Origin: Candidatus Bathyarchaeota archaeon
GTDB lineage: Archaea > Thermoproteota > Bathyarchaeia > 40CM-2-53-6 > RBG-13-38-9
Assembly (NCBI GenBank): GCA_026394315.1
Contig: JAPKYM010000036.1
Location: 1 to 5,934 of the forward strand
Length of the DNA: 5,934 nt
Reading direction: 5' to 3'
The position numbers and the translations under genes were made by a program. The notes beneath the pieces were generated by a model that saw only the letters and a program-made list of their open reading frames with translations, ran no database searches and was not told the DNA's origin. How positions within the stretch are numbered: position 1 is the stretch's first letter; the number at the start of each line of letters is the position of its first letter. Positions 1-5,679 of this stretch are shown here, in pieces.

Positions 1-432
1 GCGTTCGTCGGGAGAGGCAAACGTGGAGGGAGTTATGGTGCACTGCTTCTGGCTGCCTACGACGAAGAGGCTGACATTTTCCGAACATTATGTAAATGCG
101 GCTCGGGGCTTACAGATCAAGATCTAAGGGAGCTCCCGGCCAAACTTCGGCCATTCCAGATACCTCACATGCACTCAAGAGTAGACTCAAAACTCCAAGC
201 GGACGTCTGGTTCGTCCCCAATGTCGTCCTTGAGATTGCCGGTGATGAAATCACTCTCAGCCCAATTCACACCACATGTTGGGGCAGGATCAGAGCGGAC
301 AGCGGCCTAGCGATAAGGTTCCCGAGATTCACGGGCAAATACAGGCAAGACAAGTCTTCTGATGATGCTAGCACCACAGAAGAGATCAGGGAGATGTATA
401 AAGAGCAGTTGAAGAAGGTATCTTCAGAATAG
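1..432 (+). CDS. lig: ATP-dependent DNA ligase (LIG1/archaeal type), C-terminal part, 5' truncated by window edge
   Basis: The frame is open from base 1 and ends at TAG 430-432, giving the last 143 residues of a protein that starts outside the window. It opens with AFVGRGKRGGSYGALLLAAY, which matches the stretch after the nucleotidyltransferase core of archaeal/eukaryal ATP-dependent DNA ligases. CKCGSGLTDQDL follows, then KLQADVWFVP, EITLSPIHT and the motif VI region IRFPRFTGKYRQDK, all typical of the C-terminal OB-fold domain. The tail EIREMYKEQLKK is the usual helical end. The family seals nicks in duplex DNA through an enzyme-AMP intermediate, joining Okazaki fragments and completing repair. 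The catalytic lysine (KxDG motif) lies upstream and cannot be checked. The gene is convergent with the small gene ending at 539. Family assignment is secure; archaeal rather than viral or eukaryotic origin rests on the neighbours. Confidence 0.93.
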   Translation, partial: AFVGRGKRGGSYGALLLAAYDEEADIFRTLCKCGSGLTDQDLRELPAKLRPFQIPHMHSRVDSKLQADVWFVPNVVLEIAGDEITLSPIHTTCWGRIRADSGLAIRFPRFTGKYRQDKSSDDASTTEEIREMYKEQLKKVSSE

Positions 433-538
433 CGGAATACCATTTGTGTCGAGACTGACCAATCGAGCCTGCAAGACTCACAGTACCTAGGTGTCTGCAT
501 AGTACTAGAGACGTGTGCTTTGATCGCTACTCCATCTT

Positions 539-901
539 CTAAATGCGTGAGAGAGTCAGGGTGAGTGTGTCTCCGACACAAAGGTCGCTACGTCTGTATT
601 CTTCCATAGACATAACCCAGTTGACTTCATTTGGCGATCTTCCTGTCTGCTGGAGCGTAATGGGAATGGCAGAAACTGCCATGTGTATGGACTCCGTGAT
701 TTGCCTTTCCAGAGGCTGGTTTATGGGTGAGATTATCGGTCTTGTTGGTTGGTCTGGGTTGTCTTGGTGAATTTCGATCACGACTAGAACCTTAAGGTCC
801 CCTCTCTTGGAGATGGTTTTGACGATTCCGGTTTTCTCCAGTTGCATTTGTACCAAATCCGTTTCGTTATTCGATCTGGTTGCTCGCGGAATAAAAACCA
901 T
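539..901 (-). CDS. Small conserved-looking hypothetical protein (120 aa), possibly arcadin-1-like
   Basis: I do not firmly recognise this gene. The reading frame ends at TAG (541-539). I chose ATG at 901; ATG at 847 gives 102 residues, and TTG at 979 gives 146 but overlaps the inverted repeat upstream. The 847 start is a real rival, because the T-rich stretch TTTTTATT (about 889-898 on this strand) would sit at TATA distance from it and neither ATG has a clear Shine-Dalgarno. The protein has no transmembrane segment, signal peptide or cysteine motif. Its pattern is beta-rich: GIVKTISKRGDLKVLVVIEI (residues 25-44), a middle segment with SPINQPLERQI and a hydrophobic patch near 71-82, then MSMEEYRRSDLCVGDTLTLTL (98-117) at the end. 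The closing EEY...VGDxLxLxL pattern recalls small arcadin-1 proteins of TACK archaea; that is a tentative resemblance from memory. It lies between the ligase (convergent) and the hydrolase (divergent). Confidence 0.62.
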   Translation of the reverse strand: MVFIPRATRSNNETDLVQMQLEKTGIVKTISKRGDLKVLVVIEIHQDNPDQPTRPIISPINQPLERQITESIHMAVSAIPITLQQTGRSPNEVNWVMSMEEYRRSDLCVGDTLTLTLSRI

Positions 902-920
902 GTTGCAGCCGCTCTTGGTT

Positions 921-960
921 TGACCCGCGTGCGCTCCATAATGTGATACACGGCGGGTCA
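921..960. repeat. Inverted repeat (8-bp perfect arms, 11 bp with one bulge) in divergent promoter region
   Basis: TGACCCGC at 921-928 is the exact reverse complement of GCGGGTCA at 953-960. Allowing one bulged base extends the pairing inward by GTG (929-931) and CAC (949-951), for 11 bp around a loop of about 17 bases. It lies 20-59 bases upstream of the ATG at 901 on the minus strand and about 136 bases upstream of the hydrolase ATG at 1096. It could be an operator for a dimeric regulator or an RNA hairpin in a leader; the sequence does not say which. Confidence 0.5.
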
Positions 961-1013
961 CTGATCCTGAGCCGTACAAGCATTGAGCTGGTGCAGCAAT
1001 GCGCTTCCAGACA

Positions 1014-1024
1014 AAGCTATTTAG
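1014..1024 (+). promoter_or_regulatory. Possible TATA-like element for the alpha/beta hydrolase
   Basis: AAGCTATTTAG, preceded by purine-rich ACA, is the best A/T-rich box in the gap upstream of the hydrolase. An archaeal TATA box here would place transcription start near 1040-1048 and leave a leader of about 50 bases. That leader would include a small perfect stem (CGTCC 1039-1043 with GGACG 1048-1052) and the ribosome binding site. This is weak, single-motif evidence. Confidence 0.25.
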
Positions 1025-1075
1025 GGTTAGTTCATGAACGTCCCCTAGGACGCGATTTGACGGATTCGTCGACCC

Positions 1076-1082
1076 AGGAGGG
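1076..1082 (+). promoter_or_regulatory. Shine-Dalgarno sequence deciding the hydrolase start
   Basis: AGGAGGG is a near-perfect complement to the 16S rRNA 3' end. It lies 13 bases before ATG 1096. The spacing is slightly long, but it is the only strong site near an in-frame start, and it favours 1096 over the far upstream GTG at 943. Confidence 0.6.
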
Positions 1083-1095
1083 CAATCCTACAAAC

Positions 1096-1950
1096 ATGGA
1101 CATCAGAAAGCCAGAGGAAGAGAGATCCTACAAACTCGAGAGGCTGATTCTCAAGAGCTCTGGACACCGTCTGCTTGGTACAATACGCGTACCCACTGAC
1201 ACGGACTTTGTGCCGCCGCCAGTATTGGTTTTGCATGGCTTTCCTGGAGTTGCACCGATAGTGAACGATATCGCTTCAGATCTTTGCCAAGCAGGTTTTG
1301 CACCAATGATGTTCCATTATCGTGGGTGTTGGGGCAGTAATGGCAGATACAGCTTCTTGGGGGCCATAAATGACACGCAAGAAGCCCTCACAGTTCTCTC
1401 GCACAGAAGAGATTTGGACGTCAGCAGACTTGCTGTCGTCGGTCACAGTTTTGGGGGACTAATAGCTACTTGTGTCGCTTCAAGGAACGATATGATCAGA
1501 GCTGCCATAGCACTGTGTCCAGTATCTAGCCTGAGAGAGGATCTGACATGGCGGCACACGAAGATCATCTTGAGGAGAGGTCTACCATTCGTTTCAGGCC
1601 TGAAGATGCCAAGAGCTCTGAGAGAGTGGGCGTCACTTGCAGAGGACTACGACCCGATTGACTTTGTTGGGAGGATATCGCCACGCCCATTTCTTTTAAT
1701 TCATGGCGACAAAGACGAGATAATACCTCTTCGTTGCTCCGAGAGACTCCTTTCCAGAGCTCAACAACCCAAGGAAATGTTCACTGTTGAGGGAGCAGAT
1801 CACATCTTCGCAGGCAAACAGAAAATAACCATAAAAAGGTGTCTAGATTGGCTCAAGAAGGCTAGTGAGTTGCCAGAAGGCGACATCGCTACGCGCATTG
1901 GTAACTCCCCGTCGCCGCTAAACAACGGTCAGAAAATCGTCGCCAATTGA
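1096..1950 (+). CDS. Alpha/beta hydrolase (serine esterase/peptidase-like), 284 aa
   Basis: A single-domain alpha/beta hydrolase. HGFPG at 47-51 is the oxyanion-hole loop after the first core strand. GHSFGG at 116-121 is the nucleophile elbow with Ser118. HGDKDEIIP at 203-211 supplies the acid, most likely Asp207. GADHIF at 233-238 supplies His236. The triad is therefore complete. The order and spacing resemble small archaeal/bacterial esterases related to dienelactone hydrolase and S9-type acyl-aminoacyl peptidases; the substrate cannot be read from sequence. There is no signal peptide, so the protein is probably cytoplasmic. The segment at about 143-190 forms the lid. After residue 258 there is a polar, Asn/Ser/Pro-rich tail that looks disordered. 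The start was chosen for the AGGAGGG upstream and because the residues encoded from GTG 943 match nothing in the fold. It is convergent with the BKACE gene, 30 bases away. Confidence 0.88.
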   Translation: MDIRKPEEERSYKLERLILKSSGHRLLGTIRVPTDTDFVPPPVLVLHGFPGVAPIVNDIASDLCQAGFAPMMFHYRGCWGSNGRYSFLGAINDTQEALTVLSHRRDLDVSRLAVVGHSFGGLIATCVASRNDMIRAAIALCPVSSLREDLTWRHTKIILRRGLPFVSGLKMPRALREWASLAEDYDPIDFVGRISPRPFLLIHGDKDEIIPLRCSERLLSRAQQPKEMFTVEGADHIFAGKQKITIKRCLDWLKKASELPEGDIATRIGNSPSPLNNGQKIVAN

Positions 1951-1980
1951 AAAACGATGGGAGAGAGGGGGAATCTCCAC

Positions 1981-2955
1981 TCAGTATTTGGTTGGGGTCT
2001 TGGAGATCCCGAGCATCTCTCTTGCTTCAGATGGGGTTGCAACTGGCCTGTTAAGTTCCTTGGCTATTCTGACAGCTCTGGCGACAAGATCCCCGTTACT
2101 CTTCGCCCTGACACCTCTAGAGTAATAGACATTATCCTCAAGGCCAACTCTCACATGCCAACCCATAATCATTGCAAAGGTTGTCAGCGGAACTTGGTGG
2201 ACCCCAATCCCAATAATGTTGAACATCGTATCAGGAGGTGCATAAGTAGTCTGATTCATTATGTGCCACGGGGTTGGGGGTGTAGCACTCTGCATTCCTG
2301 GCACTAGACATACCCAGTATGGAGGCTTGAGAAGTTTCTTGTTGATTAGGTTATCGATAAGGAACCAGTTGCCGTCTTGGAACGTCTCCATCTCTGGCTT
2401 GACATTGTGATCAAGCATCTCCTTGGCAAATCTCTCTGTGTCGGTATATGTATTCTTGAAGACGGTCTCGACTTGTTGATCTTTATCTCTGCCTTTGAGG
2501 GCTCCTGTTCTAGCTTTTACCAGGCCACGTTGGACCATTGTGCCCATATTTAGGCTGCACATCTCCGGTTTTGCATAGACGGCTTGGAGCCTTTCCTCAA
2601 TGCTCATTCCAGGTCCTCCGCCTGTGGTGTTGTTGATTATGATGTCTGGGCAGAGTTCTCTGATTCTCTTGTTTATGTCGTAGTAGATCTCTTTAGAGCC
2701 GACTGCATCTGCGTATCCTTTCTTCGGATCTCTTGCGTGGACATGTACGATGGAGGCGCCGGCTTCATAGGCTTCGAGGGTAGATTTGGCTTGCTCTTCA
2801 GGTGTCTCCGGAACGTTCGGGTTCGCTTCTTTACCCTGCCATCCACCAGTGATCGCGCAGGTGATAATCAGTGGCGGCATCTCGAATTTCTCATGTATTC
2901 GAAGGTATTCTCTTGGGCTTCCATAGTCCCACGTTAGTTTGTTGGGCTTACTCAT
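1981..2955 (-). CDS. BKACE family (DUF849, Kce-like) beta-keto acid cleavage enzyme, 324 aa
   Basis: Enzymes of this family condense a beta-keto acid with acetyl-CoA and split it into acetoacetate and a new CoA ester, using a zinc ion in a TIM barrel. The founding member, Kce, acts on 3-keto-5-aminohexanoate in lysine fermentation. Visible here are IITCAITGG (30-38), ANPNVPETPEEQA (44-56), HVHARDP (71-77) with His71 and His73 as zinc ligands, INNTTGGGPG (107-116), the LVPG loop (217-220), and RVGLEDN (269-275) with Glu273 as third ligand and Arg269 and Asp274 at known active-site positions. The C-terminus SNGDLVARAV...NRPVATPSEAREMLGI is typical. Residues 1-27 extend beyond the minimal Kce start, as in some subfamilies. 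Where Kce has GAE after the first strand, this protein has GGW (37-39), so the substrate may differ. AAGG lies 9 bases before the ATG. Reaction class is well supported; the substrate is not. Confidence 0.92.
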   Translation of the reverse strand: MSKPNKLTWDYGSPREYLRIHEKFEMPPLIITCAITGGWQGKEANPNVPETPEEQAKSTLEAYEAGASIVHVHARDPKKGYADAVGSKEIYYDINKRIRELCPDIIINNTTGGGPGMSIEERLQAVYAKPEMCSLNMGTMVQRGLVKARTGALKGRDKDQQVETVFKNTYTDTERFAKEMLDHNVKPEMETFQDGNWFLIDNLINKKLLKPPYWVCLVPGMQSATPPTPWHIMNQTTYAPPDTMFNIIGIGVHQVPLTTFAMIMGWHVRVGLEDNVYYSRGVRAKSNGDLVARAVRIAKELNRPVATPSEAREMLGISKTPTKY

Positions 2956-2993
2956 TCTAATACGCCTTGACGATTCACCTTTAACAGAGGGGA

Positions 2994-3006
2994 ATAGATA
3001 TTATTT
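2994..3006 (-). promoter_or_regulatory. Possible TATA-like element for the BKACE gene
   Basis: On the minus strand this reads AAATAATATCTAT, the most A/T-rich run in the 143-bp gap between the divergent BKACE and peptidase genes. It lies about 39-51 bases upstream of ATG 2955. A TATA box here would give a start near 2975 and a leader of about 20 bases that includes AAGG (2968-2965). I see no comparably good box for the peptidase gene on the other strand. Confidence 0.35.
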
Positions 3007-3098
3007 GCGTTCAATTCGCTGAGAAACCGATGCATTTCAGTCTAACCTCGAAGTTTGGCGCGTGCAGTTTGCAGAAAACGACTTGACAGGTAATTTGT

Positions 3099-4028
3099 AT
3101 GTCCTTGATGTGCAGGCAATGTGGATTTGAAAGCCCCATCTCAAGTATTTTCTGTGAAAGATGTCGGTCAAGCCTGCGATATGTTACAAGTCATGATTTG
3201 ACTGTCAAGGATTTCGTCACAGATGGAGACCGCCAAGCTCTAGTGGCTCTCAAGGCTACTGGGCTGCTTCTCCATTTATTGTACGCAACCGTTGTTGAAC
3301 CACGACTGAAACACCTTACTACAGGAATATCAAGTAAGTCGCCTAACCCGAATCAGAAGATCGCTTCGCTGGCTGGAGAATGTGCAGATCTGCTTGCATT
3401 AGATCGTTTACCGACTGTATGCCTGAACGACACTGGCCAACAAAATGCATTTACAACCGGAAGTGATTCAAACCCCATAATAGTCATCGATCAGTCTCTG
3501 TCCACCCGCCTATCAGACGAAGAATTGAGTTCGTTACTTGGTCACGAGATGGGGCACATAAAAAGTCGCCATCTGATGTATCATTCAATCGCAGAAGTCA
3601 TAGGGCAAGGCATAACATTCTCATCCTCCTACCTTGGCCTTGGTCTAGTTTCAATACCGCTACGGCTAGCTCTATTGTCTTGGCACCGAGAATCCGAATT
3701 CAGCGCTGACAGGGCGAGCCTGATAGCATCGGGCGATTTCATTTCGGTGGCCAGAATGTTTGTAAAGCTGGTTGGTGAGCCAGCAATCACAAATTCTAAC
3801 ACGTCTTTGAACTCATTTCTTGAAAATCTTCAGAGCCATCCCCGCCACCTGAACAGACTTAAGGCTCTAAGGGACTTTGCTGATTCGGCTCAATATTCAG
3901 CAATCACTAAGAAACTGCACCGTCGAAAAATACTCCGTCAGGCTTTTGCTGTAACTTGCAGATTCTGTGGCTCGCCAAAAATGGTGGAAGAAGTCTTCTG
4001 TCCAAAATGCGGACGGTCTCTTGCTTGA
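3099..4028 (+). CDS. M48-family zinc metallopeptidase (HtpX-like) with N- and C-terminal zinc ribbons, 309 aa
   Basis: The peptidase core contains LLGHEMGHIKSRH (146-158). His149 and His153 are zinc ligands and Glu150 is the catalytic base. ESEFSADRAS (198-207) follows, with Glu200 as the third ligand in the M48 ExxxD arrangement, then SHPRHLNRL (246-254), the usual M48 SHP motif. Around this core sit two C4 zinc ribbons: CRQC...CERC (Cys5, 8, 19, 22) and CRFC...CPKC (Cys287, 290, 301, 304). Hydrophobic stretches lie at about 50-66 and 172-194, fewer and weaker than the four membrane spans of HtpX, so the protein may be peripheral or monotopic. M48 enzymes degrade misfolded or membrane proteins; the ribbons suggest partner or nucleic-acid binding, which is inference. 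AGGT at 3088-3091 lies 7 bases before the ATG. The gene is divergent from BKACE and convergent with the topoisomerase, 34 bases away. Confidence 0.9.
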   Translation: MSLMCRQCGFESPISSIFCERCRSSLRYVTSHDLTVKDFVTDGDRQALVALKATGLLLHLLYATVVEPRLKHLTTGISSKSPNPNQKIASLAGECADLLALDRLPTVCLNDTGQQNAFTTGSDSNPIIVIDQSLSTRLSDEELSSLLGHEMGHIKSRHLMYHSIAEVIGQGITFSSSYLGLGLVSIPLRLALLSWHRESEFSADRASLIASGDFISVARMFVKLVGEPAITNSNTSLNSFLENLQSHPRHLNRLKALRDFADSAQYSAITKKLHRRKILRQAFAVTCRFCGSPKMVEEVFCPKCGRSLA

Positions 4029-4062
4029 TAACCGTCATAAACCATTAAGGCAGCAGTATCTG

Positions 4063-5562
4063 TCACTGGTCAATCCATGAGAACTTGCGTTGAAGGGTCT
4101 TTGAATAATAGGACTTCCAGTCATATTCTACTTTTCTTCCCCAGTCTCTGTACACTCTGGGATCGATGTAGCTTTTGAGAGATGTCTGCAAGTTGTAGTC
4201 CTTAGTGGCTTTCATCTTCTCTAGTTCTATGTTAGTCTTTTCGATGCTCTCGAGGGTCTTTTTGGTTTTCTTCTTTGCTGCCTTCAGTTTACGCAGTCTC
4301 TCTCTCTTTTTCTTCAAGGAATTGGCCCAGTTCTTCGGAAGTTTCCTTTTGTGATTGCAGACGATTGCTGCTTGGAGATTGGCCGTGGCAGCCACTTGTT
4401 TCTTGACGTAATCTGGATCAGACTTCTGAACTGTCCCCTTGGTCAAGTATTCTTTGACGGCTTTTGTTGCGTGGTATGTTCGAAACACCTTTGCTGTAAG
4501 GTTTGGAACGGCGTCGCTCAGGAACTGGCCTACATTCTTTGAACGTATTCCATTGAATATTGATGAATTGCTCCCTTGCATAAACTCTCTAATATTCTGG
4601 GCCACGGATTCTGGAAGTTGTATTTCCTTATGCCATCTTACCGCGTCCTTGCCGAGAAAATCGAAGGTCGCAACATTGTTTGAGCCAATCTTGATATGAT
4701 CTGGTCTGAGGGTTGTGGCTCCAACCGTGTCCGCCTCATCTTTGTCCTTCTCATCGCCCACTCGGAGCTTCAGCGCATCAATGAGGTAGCATACTGTGGC
4801 AACTTTTCTGTTCTTCAGGTCTTCAGTCTTGAGGTTCTCCATTATGTGTTGTCGGACTTTCTCAATCGTCTTCTCGAGACCCTTTGCTTGCTCAAACTTT
4901 TCTTTGTCCCTATTCTGCTTCACTGTTGATGTGTCTGCAAGCCACAGATACTTCTCCTTTCCTTGAAGCCTGTCATCCCATTTCGCTATCCACATGTCAT
5001 CTGGACACCAATCTCTCTTCTTCCAATTGCCAGGCGGCGTTGGGGAATCTGGTGATAAGTTGAGAATAATGTCATTCTCGGTGGGACCTTGTTTCCATCG
5101 TCCTCTCATCGGGTGTTTTCCGCGGCCCATGAATATGCAAGAGGGTTCTGCTACATAGTTGCCGATCTCGACTTTCTGCCCATCAACTATGGCAAACCCG
5201 AATTGCTGCTTGTTTGTCTCTCTGATTGCTTTTCTGGCTTCAGCATCTTTCTTCTTCTCTTCTTTGCTCTTGTTAAGCTTGATTTGTTTTTTGAGCTCAA
5301 GGGCCCTTGTTATTTCATCGAAGTTGACTTCTTCTGGGGACAGATTCTCCTCGGTGCCTAATGCCTTGGAGAAATCATTGAAGAAGTTCTTTACAAACAC
5401 CTTGTCTTCTACATATTCGGTTCCAAACTTCTTAGTGAATGCAACTGCCATTTCTTCTTGTTCTGGGGTCAGCTGAACCTTCTTTTCTCTAATGGTTATG
5501 CTGAAGTCTTTTGCCTCGTATTTCTTTGGCATCAGTACTCCCCTGTGGATTAGCTGTTTCAT
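4063..5562 (-). CDS. top1: DNA topoisomerase IB (eukaryote-like, archaeal), 499 aa
   Basis: The enzyme relaxes positive and negative supercoils by nicking one strand through a 3'-phosphotyrosine link. All five catalytic residues are present: Arg267 in LRVGDEK (human Arg488), Lys305 in FLGKDAVRW (Lys532), Arg361 in TAKVFRTYHA (Arg590), His404 in CNHKR (His632) and Tyr465 in SYIDPRV (Tyr723). The N-terminal clamp matches human Top1 at VFVKNFFNDF (55-64), FGFAIVDGQ (121-129) and FMGRGKHPMRGRWK (144-157). The large charged N-terminal region of eukaryotic Top1 is absent. The linker (about 410-458) is Lys-rich and probably coiled coil, with only 61 residues from His404 to Tyr465 against 91 in human. 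ATG 5562 was preferred because IHRGVLMPKKYE aligns with the human HKGPVFAPPYE segment. ATG 5532 has a better Shine-Dalgarno (GGGGAG, 5 bases away) and is the alternative. It follows cdhE on the same strand after 117 bases. Confidence 0.96.
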   Translation of the reverse strand: MKQLIHRGVLMPKKYEAKDFSITIREKKVQLTPEQEEMAVAFTKKFGTEYVEDKVFVKNFFNDFSKALGTEENLSPEEVNFDEITRALELKKQIKLNKSKEEKKKDAEARKAIRETNKQQFGFAIVDGQKVEIGNYVAEPSCIFMGRGKHPMRGRWKQGPTENDIILNLSPDSPTPPGNWKKRDWCPDDMWIAKWDDRLQGKEKYLWLADTSTVKQNRDKEKFEQAKGLEKTIEKVRQHIMENLKTEDLKNRKVATVCYLIDALKLRVGDEKDKDEADTVGATTLRPDHIKIGSNNVATFDFLGKDAVRWHKEIQLPESVAQNIREFMQGSNSSIFNGIRSKNVGQFLSDAVPNLTAKVFRTYHATKAVKEYLTKGTVQKSDPDYVKKQVAATANLQAAIVCNHKRKLPKNWANSLKKKRERLRKLKAAKKKTKKTLESIEKTNIELEKMKATKDYNLQTSLKSYIDPRVYRDWGRKVEYDWKSYYSKTLQRKFSWIDQ

Positions 5563-5627
5563 TGTCAGTTCGGAGACCTTTGAGGGTGGTTTGTATACTG
5601 CCTTGTCTGCTCATTCCAGAAATTCCT

Positions 5628-5639
5628 AGATTTAAATCT
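5628..5639 (-). promoter_or_regulatory. TATA-like box (palindromic) upstream of topoisomerase IB
   Basis: AGATTTAAATCT is a perfect 12-bp palindrome containing TTTAAAT, a good archaeal TATA box. On the minus strand it is preceded by purine-rich GAAGAAG, fitting a BRE. Its centre is about 72 bases upstream of ATG 5562, so transcription would start near 5608 with a leader of about 45 bases. It separates the topoisomerase from cdhE, suggesting independent transcription. Being palindromic, its orientation is set only by the purine-rich flank and the downstream gene. Confidence 0.5.
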
Positions 5640-5679
5640 CTTCTTCGAGGTTCAATAGACAGAATGTGGTTATTACCCT

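Noticed and set aside
433..538. Gap between the ligase and the small gene examined for a tRNA, small RNA or terminator
   Set aside because: No cloverleaf, no long hairpin and no T-tract; only a weak 5-bp AGTAC/GTACT pairing, which is too short to count.
543..770. Plus-strand frame opposite the small minus-strand gene
   Set aside because: Low-complexity Trp/Ser/Gly composition, no recognisable pattern, and the minus strand gives a more protein-like sequence; treated as a shadow.
943..1095. GTG-started N-terminal extension of the hydrolase (51 extra residues)
   Set aside because: The encoded residues do not resemble any part of an alpha/beta hydrolase, the extension overlaps the inverted repeat and the divergent promoter region, and AGGAGGG at 1076-1082 serves ATG 1096.
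1960..1978. GGAGA / TCTCC stem between the convergent hydrolase and BKACE genes as a terminator
   Set aside because: Only 5 bp with a 9-base loop and no T-run on either strand; archaeal termination depends mainly on T-tracts, so it was not called.
2584..2937. Plus-strand frame inside the BKACE gene
   Set aside because: Antisense to well-conserved BKACE motifs (HVHARDP, NNTTGGG); a shadow frame.
4351..5476. Several plus-strand open frames inside the topoisomerase gene
   Set aside because: They are antisense to a protein with all catalytic residues in place; their Phe/Leu/Ser/Cys-rich make-up is what the reverse of Lys/Glu-rich coding gives.
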